This document shows, piece by piece, positions 1-6,262 of a DNA stretch of 6,262 nucleotides. The notes beneath the pieces were generated by a model. It ran no database searches and was not told where the DNA came from. It worked only from the letters and a program-made list of their open reading frames with translations. Position 1 is the first letter of the stretch; each line of letters opens with the position of its first letter. The position numbers and the translations under genes are program-made. This stretch comes from Defluviicoccus vanus (GTDB lineage Bacteria; Pseudomonadota; Alphaproteobacteria; Rhodospirillales; Defluviicoccaceae): positions 3,941,254 to 3,947,515 of the forward strand of contig NZ_CP053923.1 of NCBI RefSeq assembly GCF_014672695.1, in the 5' to 3' direction.

Positions 1-837
1 GCCGAATGCATATGCGGTCTCCAGTGCGTCGACGATATGCAGGTAGTGCGCCCAAGTTTCGGCAAAATCCTCCCACGGGTGGGTGCTGGCATAGCTGCTG
101 ACGAAACGCTCCTGCCAGTCCGCCGGTGGGCCAGCTGCATAGTGGTTGCCCAATGCCGCGAGATAGTTCTGCCGTTCGTCGCCGAACAGGTTGCGGAACG
201 CGCTCAACCAGACGCCATTGCGAACGAGGCGATCCCAATAGTAATGACCGATTTCGTGGCGAAAATGGCCGAGCAGCGTCCGGAACGGCTCGGCCATGTC
301 CTGCCGGCTCCGCTCTCGCTTGGCGTCGTCCGCTTCATCGATATTGATCGTGATCAAACCACGGATGTGGCCGGTAATGATCTCTACCGGGTCGAGGGTG
401 TCGCTGCTGCCGGAATCGGCAAGAAAGTCGAACGCCAGTCCGGTCTCAGGCTCTTCGGCCCGGCCGACCAAGGGCAAGCCAAGCCGCAGCAGTCCATAAA
501 CGAGCCGATGTTTGGCCGCCTCGAGACGCTGCCAGCGCTGCAGTTGCTCCGGCACGCCGAGGTTTGGAACGGTCCGATTGAGCCGGCAGGCGTTACAGAA
601 TATCAGCGGGCCTGCCGCCGGCACCAGCCAGTTGCAGGCCTGATACGCGGCGTTGGCGCAGAACTGAGTTACCCAGTCGGGAGCGGCGAGAGGCCGCCAG
701 CGACCGTCGCCCTCCGGCGTGAGTGCGCTGAGAACGGACAGTTCGGGCAGGTAGCCGAGAGTGTGTCCGCAACTCTCGCAGCGGGTGTTTTCGAAGAAGA
801 GGAGCTGGCCGCAATGCTGGCACTCGAACAGCTGCAC
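1..837 (-). CDS. Zinc-ribbon putative metallopeptidase, C-terminus beyond window edge
   Basis: This is a leftward reading frame, open for 279 codons to the window edge. The N-terminus is a zinc ribbon (C6-x2-C9 and C20-x2-C23), followed by a second cysteine set (C60, C68, C81, C84). A catalytic-type HExxH motif (H194-E-I-G-H198) comes next, and further on W255-E-D-F-A-E-T-W supplies a likely third zinc-ligand glutamate. This order matches the putative zinc-binding metallopeptidases with an N-terminal zinc ribbon (Peptidase_Mx type), soluble proteins whose substrate is unknown. From memory they run to roughly 350 residues, so perhaps 70 are missing here. I chose the GTG at 837 because AGAGGTG lies 6 bases upstream and the protein then begins MQLFECQHC, as relatives do; an in-frame GTG at 846 is the alternative. 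It follows the 80-residue gene by 75 bases, probably in one transcript. The open frame on the opposite strand (37-840) is its shadow. Confidence 0.88.
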   Translation of the reverse strand, partial: MQLFECQHCGQLLFFENTRCESCGHTLGYLPELSVLSALTPEGDGRWRPLAAPDWVTQFCANAAYQACNWLVPAAGPLIFCNACRLNRTVPNLGVPEQLQRWQRLEAAKHRLVYGLLRLGLPLVGRAEEPETGLAFDFLADSGSSDTLDPVEIITGHIRGLITINIDEADDAKRERSRQDMAEPFRTLLGHFRHEIGHYYWDRLVRNGVWLSAFRNLFGDERQNYLAALGNHYAAGPPADWQERFVSSYASTHPWEDFAETWAHYLHIVDALETAYAFG

Positions 838-912
838 TAATTTCACCTCTGACTTCAGGATCGACCGGCAGGAGATATGGTAGGAACCTGGGACAACAAG
901 GAGCGCGTGACG

Positions 913-1155
913 TCATCCGTTGTCGCGCGGCACCGAATTCTTGCCTTTGATGATGCGGTCGATGACGACGGCGGCGGCCTCGTGCGCTTCGGGGTTTTTC
1001 GCCTCGGCGATAGCGCCGCGGTGTGCCGCAGCGGCGTCTTCGAGGATGCAGACGGCCTCTCCCTGTTCGATGATATCGAGATCCGTCAGCGACAAAAGTA
1101 TCGACTCGCAGATCGAAAGGGCAGCCAGGCCGGCGACATCTGAAATCGTATTCAT
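913..1155 (-). CDS. Conserved-looking 80-residue protein of unknown function
   Basis: This is an 80-codon leftward frame from ATG at 1155 to TGA at 913-915. I do not recognise a named family. The product is mostly helical in appearance: a hydrophobic first half (about residues 4-23), an acidic stretch with cysteines at 16 and 36, an alanine-rich segment (about 40-65), and a basic polar tail ending KNSVPRDNG. There is no signal peptide or clear membrane span. ATG 1155 is preceded by GGAA at a workable distance. A TTG at 1206 would add 17 residues but is less likely. It sits upstream of the zinc metallopeptidase on the same strand, so the two are probably co-transcribed. It is divergent from the Crp-type regulator, which could control it. 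Function is unknown; coding status rests on frame integrity and gene context. Confidence 0.65.
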   Translation of the reverse strand: MNTISDVAGLAALSICESILLSLTDLDIIEQGEAVCILEDAAAAHRGAIAEAKNPEAHEAAAVVIDRIIKGKNSVPRDNG

Positions 1156-1248
1156 GAGCGTTCCATTCGGAGCGATAATCCTGCGGAATGCCGAGCCACG
1201 CTCCAATTCGATTGATGATGAATAATACGCTCTGATCGACGCGGAGAT

Positions 1249-1263
1249 ACTAACGTGTGATAG
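1249..1263. promoter_or_regulatory. Possible regulatory motif in the divergent region (ACGTTAGT on minus strand)
   Basis: The minus strand carries CACACGTTAGTAT here, sharing ACGTTAGT with 2187-2209 and, less well, ATTAGTG with 5905-5927. It lies about 95 bases upstream of the ATG of the 80-residue gene, in the direction of that gene. The rest of the 248-bp divergent region (1156-1403) shows no convincing housekeeping promoter that I can point to. Confidence 0.2.
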
Positions 1264-1363
1264 CCGCGCTCGAACTATCGGTATTCAATTGCGTTAACCG
1301 ATCGGGCCTTATGATCGGCCAGATCCATCGCCGGCGAACCGATATGGCGACGAACGTTTGGGG

Positions 1364-1388
1364 CTCCGCCACGGGGCCCGTGGCGGAG
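1364..1388 (+). promoter_or_regulatory. Perfect 12-bp stem-loop directly upstream of the regulator's ribosome binding site
   Basis: CTCCGCCACGGG is followed by a single G and then by its exact reverse complement CCCGTGGCGGAG. The structure ends two bases before the Shine-Dalgarno AGAAGGA (1391-1397). No T-run follows, so it is not a standard intrinsic terminator. It could be an mRNA element limiting access to the ribosome binding site, an mRNA-stabilising hairpin, or a DNA operator palindrome for autoregulation. The sequence alone does not separate these. Confidence 0.6.
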
Positions 1389-1403
1389 ATAGAAGGATAA
1401 CAC

Positions 1404-2132
1404 TTGGCTCAGGTCGAAACTGTTTTGGCGAAAAAGCTGAACACCTTCGTCCGCTTGTCGCCGGACGAGATGGCATGCCTCGCCTCGCTGCAGTCGCGCC
1501 GTCGCAGTGTCTCGGCGCTGACCGAGATCGTCTACGAAGGACAAACGGATCACCGAGCCTGGATCCTGCAGGAAGGCTGGGCCAACTGCTACAAATTGGT
1601 GCCGAACGGCGGCCGGCAGATCATCAGCTTTCCGCTGCCGGGCGATTTCATGGGCCTGCGCAGCGTCCTGCTGCGGACCTCGGATCATTCGTTCGCCAGC
1701 CTGACCGACGCCGTGATCAGCGAGGTGTCACGGCAAACGTTGGCCGAGATCTTCCGTCAGTTTCCCCGCATCGCCATCGCCATCCTGTGGGCCACGTCGC
1801 GCGACGAGGCGATGGTGGTCGAACATCTGGTCAACATCGGCCGCCGCGACGCCATCGAACGCCTGGCGCACCTTTTCCTCGAGCTGGGGCACCGGCTGAA
1901 AATGGTCGGTCTGGCGACCTCTGAAGGTTTCGCTTGCCCGCTCAACCAGTACGTCCTCGCCGATGCGCTTGGCCTGACCGCCGTTCACGTCAATCGGGTC
2001 CTTCGCCAACTGCGCGAGCGGAGACTGATCACGCTGACGAAGCGTCAGGTGATCATCCAGGACCTGCCCGGCCTCAGGGCACTGGCAGGATATGATAGCA
2101 CCTACCTCAACGGCGGCATCGACGGAACGTGA
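1404..2132 (+). CDS. Crp/Fnr-family transcriptional regulator
   Basis: This 242-residue protein has the Crp/Fnr layout: an N-terminal cNMP-binding-type beta-barrel (about 15-110), a long dimerisation helix (about 113-145), and a C-terminal winged helix-turn-helix (about 150-225). It acts in the cytoplasm as a dimeric DNA-binding regulator. There is no N-terminal FNR cysteine cluster (cysteines only at 25, 62 and 178), so an oxygen-sensing iron-sulfur cluster is unlikely; the ligand is unknown. The recognition helix reads L191-T-A-V-H-V-N-R198, where FNR and FixK have E-T-x-S-R. The arginine is kept but the Glu and Ser that read TTGAT are replaced, so its target site probably differs from an FNR box. 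The start is TTG 1404, with AGAAGGA 6 bases upstream (1391-1397). The weak start plus the adjacent stem-loop (1364-1388) suggests low or controlled translation. The sigma-like gene follows after 138 bases. Confidence 0.9.
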   Translation: MAQVETVLAKKLNTFVRLSPDEMACLASLQSRRRSVSALTEIVYEGQTDHRAWILQEGWANCYKLVPNGGRQIISFPLPGDFMGLRSVLLRTSDHSFASLTDAVISEVSRQTLAEIFRQFPRIAIAILWATSRDEAMVVEHLVNIGRRDAIERLAHLFLELGHRLKMVGLATSEGFACPLNQYVLADALGLTAVHVNRVLRQLRERRLITLTKRQVIIQDLPGLRALAGYDSTYLNGGIDGT

Positions 2133-2137
2133 CGCTG

Positions 2138-2168
2138 GGAGGTCTCCGTGCGAGTTGGCCAGACCTCC
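2138..2168 (+). terminator. Hairpin after the regulator gene, possible terminator or attenuator
   Basis: GGAGGTCT (2138-2145) and AGACCTCC (2161-2168) form an 8-bp perfect stem with a 15-base loop, beginning five bases after the regulator's stop codon. There is no T-tract, so termination would be inefficient or factor-dependent. It may only stabilise the upstream mRNA 3' end. Confidence 0.4.
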
Positions 2169-2186
2169 GGGATAAAGGGCGCCGAG

Positions 2187-2209
2187 ACTGACCCACGTTA
2201 GTGCATCGC
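2187..2209 (+). promoter_or_regulatory. Repeated motif upstream of the sigma-like gene
   Basis: ACTGACCCACGTTAGTGC followed by ATCGC lies 61 bases before the ATG at 2271. It matches 5905-5927 at 18 of 23 positions (counted by eye), and its core ACGTTAGT recurs on the minus strand at 1249-1263. It may be a promoter or protein-binding site. No standard consensus (sigma-70, sigma-54, RpoH, CIRCE) fits it. Confidence 0.3.
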
Positions 2210-2270
2210 GCTCTGTCCGCGTTTACCGTTTTCGAGGTAGCTGAGCCTCGATCATACGGGACAGTGCACA

Positions 2271-2825
2271 ATGAATTACACCGGTCACTCCATGTCGAGG
2301 CAAACCGGCGATCGTGACACGATGATCATCCCGGTTATTCAGCATCTGAGAGCTTTTGCGCATACGCTTGACGACGATCGCGATCACGCCGACGGCTGCG
2401 TGTACGCGGCTGTGGTCAAGGCTCTGCACGATGGGGACTGGGTCAGGTCGGAGACCGACGTCGGATTATCATTGTTTAAGATTTTATATGCTCAATACTT
2501 TTCCGACCCGGGGAACAGCGGGCCGCTGAATTTCGGAAGCACCGTCAGCCAGGAGACCCCCTCGCCGAGCCAGTTGACCCTGCAGAAAGATGTCTCCCTC
2601 ATCGTTTTTCGGCTTGCTCTGCTGCAATTGGTTGCTGAGCAGCGCGCGGCGCTCATCCTCATTGGCCCAGCAGGTTTTTCGTATGCGAATGCGGCGCATA
2701 TCTGCGGCTGTACGGTGGATAGAATCCGCTTCTTAGTCGATCGCGCACATACCCGCCTTCGGGACATGCTTGGAGGTATGCCGCAGGCTCAAGATGGCGG
2801 CGTGGACTTCGACGGGTGTATATGA
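2271..2825 (+). CDS. Degenerate ECF sigma-factor-like protein
   Basis: The 184-residue product has two helical parts resembling ECF sigma factors or the sigma-like domain of PhyR. A region-2-like segment spans about 19-78 (IIPVIQHLRAFAHTLDDDRDHAD onward). A region-4-like segment spans about 108-168, with the typical L-x-x-E-Q-R-A-A-L-x-L and S-Y-x-x-A-A-x-I-C-G-C pattern. The normally conserved acidic motif after the first helix pair (ADDLVQET type) reads ADGCVYAAV, and the recognition helix has DRIRFLVDRAHTRL instead of G-T-V-K-S-R. It may therefore be a diverged sigma factor, or a sigma mimic that binds an anti-sigma factor rather than promoters. No receiver domain is present. The start is uncertain: ATG 2271 has a poor ribosome site, and ATG 2322 would begin exactly at the region-2-like segment. 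It lies downstream of the Crp-type gene and reads toward groEL. Confidence 0.6.
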   Translation: MNYTGHSMSRQTGDRDTMIIPVIQHLRAFAHTLDDDRDHADGCVYAAVVKALHDGDWVRSETDVGLSLFKILYAQYFSDPGNSGPLNFGSTVSQETPSPSQLTLQKDVSLIVFRLALLQLVAEQRAALILIGPAGFSYANAAHICGCTVDRIRFLVDRAHTRLRDMLGGMPQAQDGGVDFDGCI

Positions 2826-3324
2826 CCGCTTCCGCGAATAGCAGGCCTCGCCTCGGTCGCCGTCGGTATCGCGTCGCTTCGTTGGTCTGCGAGCGTTCCG
2901 ACCGTAGTCCGTGCTAGCCGGTTACTCCATCGCAGAACTCCGACCAACGGCGCCCGCCTCAACCACGACCATCACCGAAATTGCGAGCGATGCCGCCTCT
3001 GTGGGCCTGACCCGGACCACGACAAATCCAGAATGCTAACATGGATTAGCGCGCCCAGTGTCTCACCGGTTCTAGATTATAAATTCGTGGTGATGATAAC
3101 GAGCGAACGGCGAAGGCATCAACGAGCGGGAGTGACAACTGTCTCTTCTGCCCAAAGCAGGGCCCCCTTGTTTTGTCGCGGCATGAGTGAGCGCCCGGTC
3201 GATTGCCTTCGCCGTCTTTTTCGCTGTCAAACATATCGCATACGGTCGCCCACAGCGGGAGGATCGGCGCGTTGCGTGGTCGATCCATTGCACGTCGGCG
3301 TAACGCGGCGCATGCGGCTCAACG
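2826..3324. other. About 500 bp without a convincing gene, between sigma-like gene and groES remnant
   Basis: No reading frame here looks like a known protein. The frame continuing upstream from groEL is not coding. The stretch contains a large imperfect inverted repeat (2880-2949), a small GCTAA/TTAGC inverted repeat (3035-3050) and an AT-rich patch with TATAAA (3078-3083) that lacks a good -35 partner. One frame near 3252-3263 reads T-A-G-G, as in the GroES mobile loop, but the surrounding residues do not fit, so I treat it as chance. The heat-shock promoter or CIRCE element (TTAGCACTC-N9-GAGTGCTAA) expected before a groES gene was not seen. Confidence 0.5.
2880..2949. repeat. Large imperfect inverted repeat after the sigma-like gene
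   Basis: CGTTGGTC (2880-2887) pairs with GACCAACG (2942-2949), and inside it CTGCGA (2887-2892) pairs with TCGCAG (2930-2935); base 2887 can pair in only one of the two arms. The result is a stem of about 13 bp interrupted by a bulge of about six bases on the right arm. It starts 54 bases after the sigma-like gene's stop. It could be a transcript 3' structure or a relic of a mobile element. There is no T-tract. Confidence 0.35.
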
Positions 3325-3498
3325 GTGGTCGCCGTCGGCCAAGGAGCGCGTGGCGAGGACGGCGAACGCATTCCACTCGAGGTCAGGACTGGCGACCCCG
3401 TGCTGTTCGGCAAATGGTCGGGCAGCGAGGTCAAGATCGACGGGCGAGAGTTCCTCATCACGATAGAACCCGATCTTTTCGGGATTATCGAGGGTTAA
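3325..3498 (+). pseudogene. groES: groES remnant: C-terminal 57 codons of the co-chaperonin
   Basis: The frame from 3325 to TAA 3496-3498 reads VVAVGQGARGEDGERIPLEV and continues with GDPVLFGKWSGSEVKIDG and a FGIIEG end. This matches the second half of GroES, the lid of the GroEL chamber. Full GroES is about 95-105 residues, so roughly the first 40 are missing. That part carries the first beta strands and the mobile loop that docks onto GroEL. Upstream in the same frame is a stop (TAA 3301-3303), and the residues between (RGACGST) do not resemble GroES. No ribosome site precedes the GTG at 3325. The break is abrupt while the remaining codons look undamaged, pointing to a recent 5' deletion or rearrangement rather than slow decay. 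groEL follows 41 bases after the stop, the usual groES-groEL order. Confidence 0.85.
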
Positions 3499-3539
3499 TC
3501 ACCCCGTGTTCATTGGTCGCTAATGGGAGCTGTCCAGCC

Positions 3540-5186
<1,647 letters not shown>

Positions 5187-5212
5187 CTAGGCTGGATGCC
5201 GGCTCACTTAGT

Positions 5213-5240
5213 CCGGGGGCGGATCTTGCGTCCGCGCCGG
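5213..5240 (+). terminator. Possible groEL terminator hairpin
   Basis: An imperfect GC-rich hairpin centred on GCGGA (5219-5223) and TCCGC (5231-5235), with further outer G-C pairs, lies 27 bases after the groEL stop. No clear T-run follows, so the call rests on position and pairing only. Confidence 0.35.
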
Positions 5241-5319
5241 GGTCAGGGTTTCCCTACGCCTGAAACACGTACGTTCCAGGCGCATCGCACAGGGGGGTAG
5301 CCCTTCTCTGGTGCGCCAA

Positions 5320-5346
5320 GCGCCTTCGGCGCCGGCACTTCGCCGG
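5320..5346. repeat. Two abutting small hairpins
   Basis: GCGCC-TTC-GGCGC (5320-5332) is followed directly, sharing one base, by CCGGC-ACTTC-GCCGG (5332-5346). They lie in the unexplained stretch between groEL and the IS3 remnant and could serve as a bidirectional transcription barrier. The rest of 5241-5357 shows nothing I can name. Confidence 0.3.
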
Positions 5347-5357
5347 TGGTGCTGTGA

Positions 5358-5501
5358 GCGACGAGCCATTCCTGCCAGGCGGGCCACGAGGCAGCCAAGC
5401 GGGACCTGTTCGCCTACATCGAAACCTATTACAACCGTCAGCGGCTTCATTCCGCCCTCGGCTACCGTACACCCGAGCAAGCCGAGCTTCAGGCCGCATA
5501 A
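5358..5501 (+). pseudogene. IS3-family transposase (OrfB) C-terminal fragment
   Basis: The frame runs to TAA 5499-5501 and reads EAAKRDLFAYIETYYNRQRL followed by HSALGYRTPEQAELQAA. This is the typical C-terminus of the IS3-family DDE transposase, including the YYNRQRLHSALGY block at the end of the integrase core. Only about 47 codons remain, and a stop at 5355-5357 closes the frame upstream. The catalytic Asp residues and the whole N-terminal part and OrfA are absent, so it is inactive. The fragment is followed at once by the element's right end (5507-5530). The left boundary of the remnant may be anywhere near 5358-5382. Confidence 0.85.
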
Positions 5502-5506
5502 CCCAG

Positions 5507-5530
5507 TGTCCACTTTTCCGGGGAAGATCA
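5507..5530 (+). mobile_element. Right terminal inverted repeat of the IS3-family remnant
   Basis: TGTCCACTTTTCCGGGG followed by AAGATCA begins five bases after the transposase stop, the usual place for an IS3-type right end with a TGTCCACTTTTCC-type terminus. No matching left end was seen elsewhere in the window, so this is a one-ended remnant. Confidence 0.7.
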
Positions 5531-5598
5531 CTCCCAGATGCGCCGGATCTCGCCGTGGTGCGCACGTGGGAACACGGATGTGTCGCCTGTCCTCCAGT

Positions 5599-5835
5599 TC
5601 ACAGGCTGGCAATCCCCCACAGGATGACGCCCCACATGACTAACCAAGTGGCGACGACCCGGTGGGGCTCCCGACACGTGGTGAGCCAAGCCGCCGACGA
5701 ATCCTCCCTCAAGCGATCCTCCTCTTCCCACTGCGTATGCGAGTCGCTGGACTCAACCGAGATGCGCGCCAATAGGCGAAGCGAGCGTAAAACAGAAATA
5801 AATAATGAATAGTCAGAAGTCATCGTTGCTCTCAT
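5599..5835 (-). CDS. Possible small single-span membrane protein, 78 residues
   Basis: A leftward frame from ATG 5835 to TGA 5599-5601 encodes a polar, charged body (WEEEDRLREDSSAAW around residues 36-50) and a hydrophobic C-terminus, VVATWLVMWGVILWGIASL, that could span the membrane. No family is recognised. GAGGG lies just upstream of ATG 5835; the ATG four codons later is an alternative. The first 20 codons are richer in A and T than neighbouring genes, so the frame could be chance or recently acquired. It lies between two mobile-element scars. An FNR/FixK-type box lies about 240 bases upstream and could in principle control it. Confidence 0.35.
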   Translation of the reverse strand: MRATMTSDYSLFISVLRSLRLLARISVESSDSHTQWEEEDRLREDSSAAWLTTCREPHRVVATWLVMWGVILWGIASL

Positions 5836-6073
5836 AAGCCCTCGTGTAGCGCGTAATTCGGATGCTTTTTCTCATACCAACGTACCCGCTAACGACGGGT
5901 GCGCACTGACTTACATTAGTGCTTTGCAAATTTCTGTTCCAACAAATGCGTCAATTATCGAGCGTCAGAAAAGCGCTGTTCTACCTACGCCCTTGCTCGT
6001 AGTAACCGGTTTTCGGAGGAGCGCCTGGAGGTGTTAGCTTCCGCCGACCTCAGGAATCCCCTCATTTTGAGTT
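5836..6073. other. AT-richer intergenic stretch with one hairpin and one repeated motif
   Basis: No supportable gene was found. The stretch holds a hairpin, ACCCG-CTAACGA-CGGGT (about 5884-5900), and the repeated motif at 5905-5927. An 18-codon frame (MRQLSSVRKALFYLRPCS) starts near 5946 on the plus strand, without a ribosome site. If the 78-residue ORF is real, this is its upstream region. Confidence 0.4.
5905..5927 (+). promoter_or_regulatory. Second copy of the ACTGAC-N3-C-R-TTAGTGC motif
   Basis: ACTGACTTACATTAGTGC followed by TTTGC matches the sequence upstream of the sigma-like gene (2187-2209) at 18 of 23 positions by eye. There is no recognised gene downstream on the plus strand. Read on the minus strand it lies about 70 bases upstream of the 78-residue ORF. 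Confidence 0.3.
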
Positions 6074-6087
6074 TTGATACGGATCAA
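6074..6087. promoter_or_regulatory. Perfect FNR/FixK-type box
   Basis: TTGAT-ACGG-ATCAA fits the FNR/FixK consensus exactly and lies in non-coding DNA. Such sites control oxygen-responsive genes in alphaproteobacteria. No rightward gene follows before the palindrome at 6162-6195, so the candidates are the leftward 78-residue ORF, an unannotated RNA, or a site orphaned by insertion of the adjoining element. The Crp-type regulator in this window lacks the Glu and Ser that read TTGAT, so another regulator would be the likely binder. Confidence 0.55.
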
Positions 6088-6141
6088 TGTGTCAACGGCG
6101 GAGCAATTCTGGGCCACTGTAGCGGAGTAAAAGCAGGCCAT
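6088..6141 (+). mobile_element. Probable IS21-family element end with two terminal direct repeats
   Basis: Starting at TGTGTCAAC, two related units occur 24 bases apart: GGCGGAGCAATTCTGGGCCA (6097-6116) and AGCGGAGTAAAAGCAGGCCA (6121-6140). They share the blocks GCGGAG-N-AA and GGCCA. IS21-family ends carry such multiple GCGG..AAA..GGCCA repeats behind a terminal TG. No istA/istB coding sequence is present, so this is a solo end. The assignment rests on remembered pattern, not on a match. Confidence 0.45.
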
Positions 6142-6161
6142 TTGGGCGAGAGCGGTGCAAT

Positions 6162-6195
6162 CACGGCAAGGGGCCCGATCGGGCCCCTTGCCGTG
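6162..6195. terminator. 34-bp perfect palindrome, probable terminator of the right-edge gene
   Basis: The sequence from CACGGCAAGGGGCCC to its exact complement GGGCCCCTTGCCGTG, centred on GATC (17 bp per arm), lies 20 bases past the stop of the leftward gene entering from the right. It has no T-run on either side. The location and the very stable stem support transcription termination, possibly in both directions. Confidence 0.7.
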
Positions 6196-6215
6196 CGTCG
6201 GCTTTGCCTCGGGGA

Positions 6216-6262
6216 TCAGGGCTTGCTGGTTTTGCCGGTCTCGGGATCGACGGTCTCGGCGG
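6216..6262 (-). CDS. C-terminal 14 codons of a leftward gene entering from the right edge
   Basis: The minus strand reads AETVDPETGKTSKP and then TGA (6216-6218). The strong palindrome at 6162-6195 directly after it, as expected for a gene end, is the main support. Too little is visible to name a product; the tail is polar and hydrophilic, which suggests a flexible C-terminus. Confidence 0.5.
   Translation of the reverse strand, partial: AETVDPETGKTSKP

Noticed and set aside
344..357. Second perfect FNR-type box, TTGAT-CGTG-ATCAA
   Set aside because: It lies in the middle of the metallopeptidase coding region and is explained by codons for Leu-Ile-Thr-Ile-Asn; no start of a gene is near.
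37..840. 267-codon plus-strand open frame
   Set aside because: It is the shadow of the minus-strand zinc metallopeptidase, whose motifs are clear; the plus-strand product matches nothing recognisable.
838..846. Possible fourth copy of the TTAGTGC motif at the metallopeptidase start
   Set aside because: The match is limited to eight bases and overlaps the start codon and ribosome-site spacing, so chance is the simpler explanation.
1212..1225. FNR-like site TTGATGATGAATAA in the divergent promoter region
   Set aside because: The right half-site matches only 3 of 5 positions.
3252..3263. Thr-Ala-Gly-Gly codons resembling the GroES mobile loop
   Set aside because: The frame differs from the groES fragment, the distance to VVAVG is 16 bases too long, and the flanking residues do not match GroES.
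3072..3461. 129-codon minus-strand frame before groEL
   Set aside because: It overlaps the groES remnant antisense and has low-complexity, Arg- and Ser-rich composition, with no recognisable domain or ribosome site.
3033..3539. 169-codon N-terminal extension of GroEL in the same open frame
   Set aside because: GroEL homology starts exactly at MAAKDVKFG (ATG 3540) with a ribosome site before it. The upstream part is Arg-rich, unlike any chaperonin, and overlaps the groES remnant in another frame.
5208..5612. Long minus- and plus-strand frames across the IS3 remnant
   Set aside because: They are in frames other than the recognisable transposase fragment, are Arg- and Pro-rich, and cross the IS end.

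Overview
The window is GC-rich DNA from an alphaproteobacterium. The best guess is Hyphomicrobiales, near Bradyrhizobium or Rhodopseudomonas. This rests on the GroEL and GroES sequence type, a Crp-family regulator with a T-x-V-H-V-N-R recognition helix, and a zinc-ribbon metallopeptidase of a kind common in that group. These are judgements from memory of the families, since no search was possible.

Layout. Bases 1-1155 hold a leftward pair: an 80-residue protein of unknown function (913-1155), then a zinc-ribbon HExxH metallopeptidase that runs off the left edge (1-837). A 248-bp divergent region separates this pair from a rightward Crp/Fnr-type regulator (1404-2132). The regulator has a TTG start, with a 12-bp stem-loop ending two bases before its Shine-Dalgarno sequence. 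A degenerate ECF sigma-like protein follows (2271-2825). About 500 bp without a convincing gene come next, then the C-terminal 57 codons of a groES whose 5' part is gone (3325-3498). Forty-one bases later comes an intact 548-residue groEL (3540-5186).

The right part (5187-6262) is a scarred intergenic zone. It holds a possible groEL terminator, the last 47 codons and the right end of an IS3-family element, a weak leftward ORF for a 78-residue protein with one membrane segment, and a perfect FNR/FixK-type box (TTGAT-N4-ATCAA). It also holds what looks like the repeat-bearing end of an IS21-family element, a 34-bp perfect palindrome, and the last 14 codons of a leftward gene entering from the right edge.

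How it fits together. Regulator, sigma-like protein and chaperonin read rightward and suggest a small stress-response cluster, probably an accessory groESL copy that lost its co-chaperonin and native promoter region to a rearrangement. GroEL keeps its ATPase and substrate-binding residues, so it may still work with a GroES encoded elsewhere. I found no clear new multi-gene defence or metabolic system. The best leads are the groES truncation beside an intact groEL, the sigma-like protein lacking key sigma motifs, the structured leader of the regulator, and the FNR-type box next to mobile-element scars.
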